This document shows positions 12,476-22,560 of a stretch of 64,000 nt of DNA, in pieces. A program made the position numbers and the translations under genes. The notes beneath the pieces were generated by a model. The model was not told the DNA's origin. It was given only the letters and a program-made list of their open reading frames with translations, and ran no database searches. Every line of letters begins with the position of its first letter. The stretch's first letter is position 1. The stretch is from Scilla litardierei. Lineage: Eukaryota; Streptophyta; Magnoliopsida; Asparagales; Asparagaceae. Location of the stretch: assembly GCA_030789695.1 (NCBI GenBank), contig CM061142.1:146899266-146963265 (forward strand), read 5' to 3'.

Positions 12476-14225
12476 AAATCCCCCAAGCTTACCTCTTACT
12501 TGTCCTCGAGGAAGACGAATAATCGGTACGCCGGGCGGAAAACAAAAAGAAAATAAGAAAACGAAAATAGAAATAAAGGAAAAACAAAAAAAGAAGTGAG
12601 AGGAGAGTGCTAAGGATGATCAGTCAGATCTCAGGCCTAAATAGTATATCACGATACTCTGAATTATAAACATACATGCTACTGGAAATTTTTAGCTTTA
12701 CACATCATATAACTAGCATGCAGTGCAGGCAAAGAACGGGGATCTACTGAATTAACACCATCAAATCATATCAATCTCATGCAATCCCTAGAGTCTAGTA
12801 TAAAGGAGTTGGCAACGCCTTTTTCAATCACAGGTACACAAGGAGCATAAAGGAATCACACCGCATGCAATAGAGAATAGAAAAATCATGCCATTCAGAT
12901 ATTAATTTCGATACATGAAAAATATCCAAAACTAAAGAAATTCGTAAAGTTTAGGCGTTATTAAATCTCCCTGATGTGCACCGTCTCCACTCTAATGTCA
13001 TGCTCACTCATGTAACCAGTTGGTTTACCCCCCAAGCTTAGCTTGAGGCGTCGCATCAAGGAAAATGATATGGAATTTTTATTTCTCTTCCCAGAATAAA
13101 TGATAGCTTCTAATGAAATGATATAAAACAGTATTTATTTATTTTCTTTCTTTTTCTTTTCCTTTTTATCATATATGAATATATACATATTTTCCTTTTT
13201 TTCTTCTTTTTTTCAATTAGAAGATATACTTTTTCTTTTTGGGTTTTGGGAAGTAAGATGCGGTAAAATTAGATATGCGAGTATAATCAACTGATATGTA
13301 GAGATATAAATAGATATGTGGAGAAGGAAAATAGTAGGACTCTCGGTTCACTCATAAGAGGGTGCACAACAGTTTGATAAAATAAAACCTTAACTAAACT
13401 CATATATAGCATGGATATTTTCACTTCTCTAAATGAATACTAAAAAAGAAATGCAGTAGTAAACACAATATCAGCAGACATGCAATCAGAAGTGACTGAG
13501 ATAAGAAAACAGATGCTCCAAGTGTTCTAGTGATGCGTGAACCTGGGTGCGTTTTCCAACATAGATCATACTAGATACTAATTCATGCATTCGATTTTCA
13601 ATTCATTTCAAGTATTAAATCAGATAGATCATCAAAAGAAATGCATGCATATAAATAGTAAAGCTGAAATTCACCCTAATAGCACGTCAACAGGAATGAG
13701 CATCGCAAACGACTAATAAGGCCACGAGAGATATCATCATTCGGAAACATCCCTAGCAAATAAAGAAAAAGAGGCGGAGAAAAAGGGAAAGTATAGAAAA
13801 AGAGATGCATGCATGGTAAAAATACGAAATATGATGGAAAATGAGAGAAAAAAGAAAATGCTGTGAAAAACGGTGGAAAAGTGGAATAAAAACTGAAATG
13901 AGGAAAGAAAATGTAAAAGAAAAAATGAAAAATAAAGCGGTAGCGCTCATCCCCCCAGCTAAACCTAGCAATGTTCTCACTGCTAAGAAATCGCTCGTGA
14001 GCGGGAGATGATGCTAGAGGGGTGGGTCGGTGGGGGGAATAAAATAAAAATAAAATAAACAAAAACGTGCAAAAAGAAATAAAATAAAAACATGAAATGA
14101 TGAAATGCAAAATGAGATATGATGCATGAGTGGGGCCTCGCCCAAGCAATGTAAAAGTAGGGCCCCGAAGAGACAGATGGGCACCAAAAAAAATATAGGG
14201 GAGGTAAAAGCGGGTAAGGACTACA
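12476..14225 (-). other. 3' untranslated region of element B, purine-rich on plus strand
   Basis: Between the third-ORF region and the 3' LTR. It is A/G-rich on the plus strand, so minus-strand frames read as long Phe/Leu/Ser-rich proteins (for example 13676-14374) that I regard as composition artefacts. It contains two CCCCCAAGCTT blocks (12480 and 13028), whose complements are polypurine tracts; the second could be an internal copy. Confidence 0.6.
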
Positions 14226-14648
14226 TCAAGCAGAGGCACCATCCACTGGGGGTGGTGATGGGTCCCTCTGCTGTGGACCAGGGGTGGTGGGTGGAAGGTC
14301 TGGCTGGAAATCATGGGGTGGGTCAGTTCGAATGTGACGCATGAGGATCTGGAGGAAGGGCAAGTCACGCTCAACCGACTGTTGAGTCATCGCACCACCA
14401 TATCCTGCTAGTAGGATCATGGCGCCAAACCGGTTAGCTTGGTCATCGTCACGGAACGTAACCTCGTATTCGGCATCACCTATGTAAAGGGAGTCAGAGG
14501 GGCGTGGAGCGATGGGTGGTGCAGGGGTGGTGGTGGATGATTCGGCGACGGTGTTGGCTCGAGTAGGCGAAAGTGTGCGACGTGTACGCCGGGTAGGCCT
14601 AGGGTTGGATGTACCGGTGTTGGCGGGTCTAGCACGGTGTGGAGGCAT
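14226..14648 (-). CDS. Hypothetical ORF of element B in the third-ORF position
   Basis: An open frame of 140 codons starting ATG at 14648. The N-terminal 50 residues are basic and Ser/Thr/Pro-rich (many Arg), followed by a short globular-looking stretch with acidic and aromatic residues (residues 50-105), then a proline-rich tail. I recognise no domain. It lies between pol and the 3' LTR, where element C has its Athila-family ORF, but I see no clear similarity to that protein. It may be a remnant of it or an unrelated open frame. Confidence 0.35.
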   Translation of the reverse strand: MPPHRARPANTGTSNPRPTRRTRRTLSPTRANTVAESSTTTPAPPIAPRPSDSLYIGDAEYEVTFRDDDQANRFGAMILLAGYGGAMTQQSVERDLPFLQILMRHIRTDPPHDFQPDLPPTTPGPQQRDPSPPPVDGASA

Positions 14649-15066
14649 TATGTAAGTGGAGGAGAATAGTAATATACTATGTAAAGAAAATAGGGCAAAT
14701 AGGGAACGAATTTACCGACTAGAATGAGATGGTGTTATGTCCTCGTCGGGAGTACCGCTGATCCAGAGTATCCCCACGCTTTTCAAATAAGTATTGGCAA
14801 TTTGAACCTGAAATAGCAATAGGGAAGGTGTCAGTATATTTAAGTGTAAACAAGTGGATTTTATGCAAAAGGGTGTTCGGTCGGAGATTAGGCGCGAGGC
14901 GGCGGCCGTGCGGAGATAAGGAGCGACTATTGGAGAGGTGGAATCAGCTGTGGGGAAGGGAAGGAGGCTTGGTCGAGCGGAGGGAGGTTCTCGATTAGGT
15001 TACGACTTTGAAAAGGAACGGGTCGGTTGAGATGCGCAGTAACCCAAAGCAGTGAAACATGACTTG

Positions 15067-15580
15067 GACCGAACAACATAGTTGCTCGGTCGAGTAAGTT
15101 GGAGATGGGAATGACTCGGACTGAGCAATCTGAGTGCTCGGTCGAGTAAGCTGCGGAAAAAATTGTGGGATACGCCTTCAGCCTGCTCAGTTGAGCAGGG
15201 AGCTACTCGGTCGAGTCGACCCTTGCTCGGGCCAAGCCAATAATTATCGTCCAGGTTGGCAGAGTGAAGTTTTCTCCTAAAATTCAAAAGCCTGTAATAC
15301 TCGACCGAGTATAAGGCTGCTCGGTCAAGTCACCAACTGCTCGGGCCGAGCCGAAAATAATCTGTCCGGGTTGGCAGAGTGACGTTTTCTCCTCAAATTC
15401 TAGAGACTGTAAAACTCGACCGAGTATAAAGCTGCTCGGACCGAGTCGATTTATACTTGGGCCGAGCAAAAATCTACTCGGGCCAAGCTGACATTGCACT
15501 CTCTCATTCAGTTTTTCCATGTCTGTATTGCTCGACCGAGCAGTGAGGCTGCTCGGTCGAGTCACCTGGGCTATCTCCTG
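15067..15580. repeat. Hairpin-rich tandem array (117-bp period) inside element B
   Basis: Between the third-ORF region and the end of pol. At least three units of about 117 bp are recognisable from ACTCGACCGAG at about 15300, 15416 and 15530 and from the spacer GTTGGCAGAGTGA at about 15255 and 15371. Each unit holds a hairpin; the best is TGCTCGACCGAGCAG-TGAGG-CTGCTCGGTCGAG at 15529-15561. The motif is the same as in the LTR of B (11861-12162). Confidence 0.85.
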
Positions 15581-15810
15581 TTGTCCTCCATCTTCCTCCT
15601 AGTGATCTGCTTCCTCCTAGTGATCTGCTCTCATATCCAACTTGCACAAAGTATGAATTCATCAATTTTCGTGCAGTTTTCAACATTTTATTTCTAAAAT
15701 ATGTAAAATAAGAGTAAGAAACCGAAAAAAGAGGATCCGGAATCCAAGAAATTGGGTTGCTTCCCAATAAGCGCTCGTTTTTAGTCGTGAGCTTGACTCC
15801 CTTTAATTTA

Positions 15811-17069
15811 TCAGTTGTTATCGGGGAAACCATCGAGGAAGTGCGTCTCCTCTGGTCCCATAGGTTCTCCAGCCCTGTAAGGTTTAATTCTCAGACCGTT
15901 AACCTTAAAGTTCCCGTTCTTCCCTTCGAGCTCAACGGCGCCTCCTGGGGATAAGCTTACTATCTTGTAGGGGCCAGACCACCTCGATTTTAACTTCCCG
16001 GGGAAGAGGCGTAGTCTTGAGTTATATAGAAGTACCTGGTCATCGACATCATGGCGAACAATCGTGATATTTCTATCGTGATAAGCCTTGGTCCTCTCCT
16101 TGTATATCTTCGCATTTTCATACGCATGACGCCGAATTTCGTCCAAATCATTGCGGTGAAGGGCTCGTCTAGTGGCAGCGCTTTGGTAGTCAAAATTCAT
16201 TTTCTTTATGGCCCAATACGCTCTGTGCTCTAATTCTACCAGAAGGTGGCAGGCTTTTCCATACACTAGCCTGTAAGGGGTTGTGCCGATGGGAGTTTTG
16301 AAGGCGGTGCGGTATGCCCAAAGGGCATCACCCAACTTGTACGACCAATCCTTCCTTGAGGTGCTGACTGTCTTCTCCAGGATGCTTTTTACTTCCCTAT
16401 TTGACACTTCCACTTGGTCGCTGGTCTGAGAATGATAGGCAAGGGCGACCTTGTGATGAACTCCATACTTTTTCAGCATCGCCTCGAACTTTCTCTCGAT
16501 AAAATGGCTCCCTCCATCACTTATGATCGTCCAGGGGACTCTGAAGCGAGGGAAGATAGTATTCTTGAAAAACTTGGCTACTATCCTCGCGTCGTTTGTC
16601 AGGGTGGCTATGGCTTCCACCCATTTCGAGACATAATCAACGGCAACCAAGATGTACTTGTTGTCGTTACTTGATGGGAAAGGTCCCATAAAATCGACAC
16701 CCCAACAATCGAATAGTTCTATCTACATGATGCCATGGAGAGGCGTTTCATTCTTCTTCGTGATGTTTCTCGTCCTCTGGCATCTGTCGCACTTCCTTAT
16801 GTATTCATTTGCATCCCTGAATATAGTGGGCTAGTAGAAGCCACTCTAGAGAATTTTCGTCGTGGTTTTGGTGACCGCTGTGTGCCTGCCACATGGTTGA
16901 TCGTGGCAATGCGAAATGATTGAAGTTGATTCTTCTTTTGGGATATATCGTCTGATGATCCCGTCTGTGCACGTCTGGAACAGATATGGATCGTCCCAGA
17001 AATAGCTCTTGGCATCATGCATGAATATCCTCCTTGAATAGGTCGCCAGCCTGTGTGGGATTATGACAC
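15811..17069 (-). pseudogene. Athila-type integrase region of element B pol
   Basis: An open frame of 292 codons (16689-15811) covers the integrase catalytic core, with [24 protein letters not shown] and [10 protein letters not shown] carrying the expected D, D and E, followed by the C-terminal part with KSRWSGPYK. Upstream to 17069 the same frame contains the zinc-binding His/Cys region (SIISHCH, then CDRCQRTRN), broken by TAG stops at 16723-16725, 16831-16833 and 16846-16848. The start is lost where the LTR of element C begins at 17070. The 292-codon frame does not start at a natural initiator; it is the open remainder of a polyprotein. Confidence 0.92.
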
Positions 17070-18664
17070 TGAGTCCCCCGGGTTTGGCACGTCACGAGAT
17101 TTGTGTGCAATAAGTAATTGGGGGCGTTAGATTTAAATATTTGTAACCGCAAGCGCACGGTGTTGTAGTGTGGCTTGGGGGTCGAACTCAGGGAGGCATG
17201 GTTGTGCTTGTGTCAAGAAGGATCAAATTCACCCCATGGGCTAGCTAGCCCGAATCGGATGATGGGTTGTCACGAAAAATAGAATCCGATGGATAAACAA
17301 TATAAAGAGAAAACCCGGGACTTTGGTTTCCACCCTATCATGCAATTCTCACCGATACGACCTGCGTGTAGGATAGCGATCGGAATTAGGGTCTAATGGT
17401 GAGACGTTGCCTCTGAAAGTGGTACCAGCGTCCCATGGGCCCGATATTCCGGTCGGTGCCCAGGATGATACGCTGGACTTCCCGGGTTCGGTCAGTGGGC
17501 ACTCCTGTGTCCATTAACACTGACCGACTCTGGGAGCACTAAGTTCGCAATGATAACTCCCAACGTCTCATCCTACCGCTCCCGCACGCTAGAATTCGAA
17601 GTCTACGCTAAGGGCGTGAGCTATGGCTAGGAAGTCAACCGCCAAGTTTATTCCCCCTTGGCCCAACGGTCAAAGGCGGTCTTTTTCCCGTCGATGACAA
17701 TAAAACAGCCTGCGTAACCGGTAGATTCCAATCCCTATCGATTTCATAGTCCTATGGATGCATCAGGGAGAACCCACGAAGGGGTTTCCACCAAAATCCC
17801 AGATTTGGGAACTACTCACATGTATTTAGTAAAAAGCGATCTAAATCGAAATCGACCGTAAAAATCATGATCAGGCGAATGAAAAGCAGTAAGAGCAATG
17901 CTAATAACACTATATTAAAGTTTGACAAAGATCGAAAAACTTACAAATATCTGAAAAATTACCGCCGTCAAGAGAGAGAAAAAACAGCAAAAAATAACAA
18001 CTCTCGTTTCTGGAAAACCTAGGGGTCATATATATAGAATACGATATCACCCGATCGGTTGAAAAGTCAACCGATCGGGTGACCTGCTTCGTTTCTTCGA
18101 CAACTCAGAATAGGACTTCACCCGGTCCCACGGCACGGTCGGATGAGGCTTGAAGCTGATCGGTTGGATCTTCGTGCCGTCGGGTGAACCGGTCGATTGA
18201 TCTCTCCGTGTCTTGGCTTCGGAGAATCGGCTATAGGTGAACCGATCGGGTGAAGGTCACCCGATCGGTTGGCATTCAGCATCAGAATTCCAAAGAGTTG
18301 GGGCGTTTGAACCGGTCTCTGAACCGACCGGGTGACTTCTTGGCCGCTCCAACTTGTGTCCGGGTGGTGCACGCGTGCATCACCCGATCGGTTGGAAGTG
18401 ACCAACCGGTCGGGGGAGGGGTTGAAAGATGCGATCTTCGTCGTTTGACCCCCTGGATCACGCGTGACTCCTCCCATTGCTCCGGGGACTCATGATATCG
18501 TCGTTTTATGTCCCCTACGTTGGTAAACTCCTGCAAAAATACCAAAAACACAGAAAAGTGAAAGAAAACAAGAAAACACGAGAAAACGAATACAAGACGG
18601 CAGAAAATAACGGAAAACCACGGAAGAAAACGTGCTCAAATATATGAAATATAAACGCACGTCA
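17070..18664 (-). repeat. 3' LTR of element C (1.6 kb)
   Basis: 1595 bp, from TGAGTCCCCCGGG to GCACGTCA on the plus strand. Outside its right end is AAATCCCCCAAGCTGAAC, the complement of the polypurine tract. It contains the CCGATCGG hairpins at 18047-18082 and 18240-18270 and more imperfect copies to about 18420. Confidence 0.88.
18047..18420. repeat. CCGATCGG hairpin cluster in LTR of C
   Basis: Perfect 16-bp stem with a 4-base loop at 18047-18082 (TCACCCGATCGGTTGA-AAAG-complement) and a 14-bp stem with a 3-base loop at 18240-18270 (AACCGATCGGGTGA-AGG-complement). Imperfect copies follow at about 18300-18420. The two stems use the motif in opposite orientation: GGTTGA faces TCAACC in one and GGGTGA faces TCACCC in the other. 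Confidence 0.92.
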
Positions 18665-20531
18665 AAATCCCCCAAGCTGAACTCTTCCTTGTCCTCGAGG
18701 AAGACGAGCGAGAGTAGGAGCTCGGAGGGAGAAAATAGAGAGAGAGATAGAAAAAGAGAACTCTAAATCCTAGATCGCCCGTCAGGGCCAACAAAACCAA
18801 AATCGACACACCAAGCAAACAAACACCAAATCACATCACTAAACCAAGGACTACGAGTCCAGACAAGTGCCGTGGGCCCACGCGGTGAAACGCGAGTGGG
18901 TGTGGTCGTGTGCTAGCAGTCGGTGTCACTATCTACGATGTGCAATAAAGCTCGATTTACACAAATCCAAGAAATGACCCAAATATCGATTCGATTTGAA
19001 TTAAGCGGTGAATATATAGCTCAAGCATGCATGAGAACAGAGCAAGAATCGAAACATATCATGCGTCAGGGACTCCACAACTAGGGTTAAGGAAATCACC
19101 ACATTATAGCCTAGATAATATCTAAAAAGTTCCTAAGCCAAGTGTTTTCGAAAATGATGGGGTTGAGATGATGTGGAGTAGAACACTCGGTGCAAACTCT
19201 CGCATTCCCTTTATTCTCGGTAAGTAGGAAAAATATTCACACAGGAATTTTTTTTGGGTTTTGGATATATGTATTTTTTTTTGGCTTTTTGGCCTATACA
19301 ATATTTTTTTTCTTTTCTTTTCTTTTCTTTTTGGGGTTTTTCTTTTCTTTTCTCTTTTTTTTTGGATTTTTGGGTTTTTTTGGCTATACACATGTGTACT
19401 CTCCCAAGTGGGAGAACGGTACACGACGAGGGGATTTGCACCAAGTAAAACAAAAAAGAAATCGGAATCTAAACACTTGGGTAAAGGAAGCTATTCTCGC
19501 TAATTAGAGCATGGGCTAAATGGGTTATCCTAGTCCTTAATTGTGGAATCCCGACACATGCGAAATGAAGTATACGATATATATATATATATATATAGCA
19601 TGCAGAAGCAGACAGGAGAAATAAATACCGCATATTCAAATCGAAGCATGATAATCTAGGGGTCATTCCTGGACAGGTATATAAAACACAATCACAAAGT
19701 AGAAGCACACCAAACAGCTAGGCACGACGCACGACTCACAAAAAGCTAAGTAGACCCACGATGCATGAAATGCAAGAGGACTCGATATCCTAGGGTTAGT
19801 GAATGTGATTATCAATGCCATGCTAGGTGTGTGTGATTTTGTGGCAATTCATCATAGGGTTCATCTCTAGGAGAAAGAGATAAAAAGAAGAAAAGAAAGA
19901 AAAAGAAAAAGAAAAACACGGAGAAAAACGACTCAAATAACGAAGAAAAAGTGACACATGACGCACGAAGTGCGACTCCCCCAAGCTGAAACTTGCATTG
20001 CCCTCAATGCAATAGAATTAAATACGGGAGGGCAATGAATATGGGGGGGAATACGCATAGACACAAAAAGATACGAAAGACAAGAAAATCACACAAACAA
20101 AACTGAAAATAAGAATAAAAATAAAAATCACACCACACAACATATAAACAGAAAATAAAATAAAAAAAAAAAAAAGAAAATCACACGACATGACAAATAA
20201 ACAAACACACAAAGAAAAACGAAACACGACAGCACACCCAAAAAATTTGACTTCCCCCAAGCTAGACGTGACTATGCTAGCAAGATGATGTGATCGTGAA
20301 AAAGCAGAGATATGCAAGGGAGAGGTCAATTCGGAGTCGCTAGCGGTAGAATGGTAAGGAGACGGCGAAGACGGTGGTGAATAATGGTAGAAGGAATCCT
20401 CCGAGGACGATGGAGAGGGTGTGTGAATAGGAGAAGGAGGAGCAACAGGCAAGACTACCGGAGGATCGGGATACATCGGTAGATCATGGTGAATGATGGT
20501 GGGACGGGGTGGACAGACACACGAGTGCCAA
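18665..20531 (-). other. 3' untranslated region of element C
   Basis: Between the Athila-family ORF and the 3' LTR. It has CCCCCAAGCT blocks at about 18669, 19980 and 20255 (complements of polypurine tracts), T-rich and A-rich low-complexity runs (19245-19385, 19865-19925, 20040-20180) and a short TA run near 19580. No gene is supported, except that the P/S-rich frame described as a finding at 20018-20704 may extend the upstream ORF. Confidence 0.6.
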
Positions 20532-21557
20532 TCAGGAGGATCCATGGGTGGGAAGTGAACGAGTGAAGCGTACCAAGGATCTGGGTAGAACTCCCAGGGT
20601 AGGTGTGTAAATCGTAAGGGGGAAGCTCTCTGGATATGAGGGTGGGAGGATGGCAAAAGGAGTGTAGGCAGGACTATAGAGGTAGGCTGCACGATCCTCC
20701 CCAAAAGGAGTAAGCATACCGATAAAGATCAAGTAATCGCGATCGATACGGCTACGTCCCAGGACAATATGGAGGTCAGGCAGCATCCTCAAGACACAAC
20801 TGACAATAAGAGTGACCATCCCCCCACAGCAGATAGAGCCGAAAGCTGCGTGGCTAACGGATAGGATCTCGTGGATGATCCAATGAGCGGTGTTTAAGGG
20901 TAAAGGGATGTTGCCATGAATCCGGTCATGGGACATGGCATAGAGAAAGAGCAACTCATCCCTAGACAACGTGGATACATCTACGCGAGCGAAAATGGTG
21001 TTGGCAAGGAAGCAATGGGTGAAACGGTAGCATGGGTGTATGATGTAGGAGGCGAGGGCTACCGCAGGAAAGGTGGTATATCGGGTGAATCTTTGCCAAG
21101 CGCCATCAGCCCGCAAGCGAGAAAAGATGTCGGATCGATCAAGAGTTGAGCATTCAACATGGAGATTGGAGTGAGGAAAGTATAGAATGTCATTAAGCGT
21201 GTTGAAGCTCATGGAAAAATCACAATTGAAGGCTCGGAAGGTGAAACCATGATCGGACACTTTAAGAGAACTAAGGAACTCAAGTGTGAGATTTCTGTAT
21301 GTATTGGCATGGGTCTGCAGAAGATAATCGCAACCTATGAAGAGAAAAAGTGCACAGACGCCCCTAAATAGTCCAAGAGATTGTAGGGTGGGGAAGTCGG
21401 CGAAAAGAGTAGGTCGCATTGGGCGATGAAGGAGGGCTTGCAAGCGATCAGATTGCTCTTCGGAAGAAGGGTTTATGCCGAGGAAAGATGGGGAGAAGGG
21501 ACCGTAAAGGGGATGTCTGCGTGACGATGAGGCTTTTTCCTTTCCCTTCATAGACAT
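20532..21557 (-). CDS. Athila-family ORF (ATHILA domain) of element C
   Basis: A 341-codon frame starting ATG at 21557. Residues about 80-330 match the domain that recurs in Athila retrotransposons (Pfam ATHILA ORF-1 family, from memory): NTYRNLTLEFLSSL, a following TFRAFNCDFSMSFNTLNDIL block, and HCFLANTIFARVDVSTLSRD with DELLFLYAM and CCGGMVTLI. The function of this domain is unknown. Here it is encoded in the same sense as pol and between pol and the 3' LTR, the place sometimes called env-like; I see no signal peptide. The frame is uninterrupted, unlike pol of the same element, but its end overlaps a P/S-rich frame in another phase (from 20704 down), so the original protein may have been longer. 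Confidence 0.8.
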   Translation of the reverse strand: MSMKGKEKASSSRRHPLYGPFSPSFLGINPSSEEQSDRLQALLHRPMRPTLFADFPTLQSLGLFRGVCALFLFIGCDYLLQTHANTYRNLTLEFLSSLKVSDHGFTFRAFNCDFSMSFNTLNDILYFPHSNLHVECSTLDRSDIFSRLRADGAWQRFTRYTTFPAVALASYIIHPCYRFTHCFLANTIFARVDVSTLSRDELLFLYAMSHDRIHGNIPLPLNTAHWIIHEILSVSHAAFGSICCGGMVTLIVSCVLRMLPDLHIVLGRSRIDRDYLIFIGMLTPFGEDRAAYLYSPAYTPFAILPPSYPESFPLTIYTPTLGVLPRSLVRFTRSLPTHGSS

Positions 21558-22019
21558 GGTGACGGCGAGGGGAAAGATGATGGAGCGGGATATGGTGTCT
21601 ATGAAGATGAAGAAGCAGATAAAGTGTGCAAAAATAAATTCAAGACATTACATAAAATGAAATTAATGTGAAGAGTGGAAAGAGGTTACCCATCGACGTT
21701 GTAAGATCGAGCACCCGAAAGACCCCATCCAATATAAGGAAGCAATTTGGGAAGCCGCCGCTCGCTGATCCGACAAGAATCAAAATTTTTGAAAATTTAG
21801 GGGTTAGGGTTAGGGTTTGGATGTTTGATGAGAGAATGTTGATGATGGCGAGGTGGCGAGGGTGGGGGAGTATGGAAATGAGTGGGGGTGAAGATCTAAG
21901 GGCAGTGGGGTGGATGGAGGAGGTCGATTCGGCAGTTGGAGGGAGGGAGATCGTGTGAAGGGGAGTTTGAGGGTCGGGTGGAGGAAATCGTGCGACAGGG
22001 GTATTTATAGGGGCGAAAA

Positions 22020-22380
22020 TGAACCGATCGGGTGAGTTTTCACCCGATCGGGTGGATCAGTCTCGAAAATTTTCCGTCGGCCAACAGCTACAGGTGAACC
22101 GATCGGGTGAGTTTTCACCCGATCGGTTGACCACTTCTCAATTCTTCCCGCGAGTCTGTAACTTTTCACCCGGTCAGCCACACGACAGCGGCTTCACTCA
22201 ACCGATCGGTTGGTATATCCCCTAAATTTCCCAAGAGTTCGGCCCTTCTCACACGGTCTGCCACCCGGTCACGCGATGCTTCACCCGACAGGTTCGCAAG
22301 GAAAGCAGATACGGCCATCGTCTGATACGTCTCACCCGATCAGTTGAGTAGTCACCCGATCGGGTGAGGGCTTGTTTCCT
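22020..22380. repeat. CCGATCGG hairpin array inside element C
   Basis: Between pol and the Athila-family ORF. Two direct units about 74 bp apart each hold a hairpin: CCGATCGGGTGA-GTTT-TCACCCGATCGG at 22024-22051 (12-bp stem) and AACCGATCGGGTGA-GTTT-TCACCCGATCGGTT at 22097-22128 (14-bp stem). Looser copies follow to 22371. The motif is the same as in the LTR of C. Confidence 0.9.
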
Positions 22381-22560
22381 GCAGAAATTCACGATTGGCC
22401 TAAGTTTCTCAACGGATGATCTCGCAGCTGAATTCAATTATTAAAATAGATAAAATAAAGTTAAAATGAGTCTAAAAACAAGGGTGAGAGTGTAGAACAT
22501 GGGTTGCCTCCCATGAAGCGCTTTTGTTTAACGTCGTTTGCTCGACGCCTCATATGGTGG

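Larger units (their letters stand above)
10780..17069 (-). mobile_element. Element B: Athila-type Ty3/gypsy retrotransposon, truncated
   Basis: Runs on the minus strand. The 3' LTR is 10780-12475, preceded in element sense by a G-rich polypurine tract, a third-ORF region, a hairpin tandem array and the integrase end of pol (15811-17069). The 5' part, including the other LTR, is missing because element C begins at 17070 inside the zinc-binding part of integrase. The insertion lies inside the Tekay-type pol that ends at 10779. Lineage is judged from the Athila-like integrase and from the U5 block CCGCAAGCG.ACGGTGTTG shared with element C. Confidence 0.85.

Noticed and set aside
13676..14374. 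232-codon Phe-rich frame that looks like a multi-span membrane protein
   Set aside because: Reads the T-rich strand of a purine-rich untranslated region; composition alone explains the hydrophobicity.
19190..19507. Phe/Gly-rich plus-strand frames
   Set aside because: Low-complexity T-rich tract in the 3' untranslated region of C, antisense to the element.
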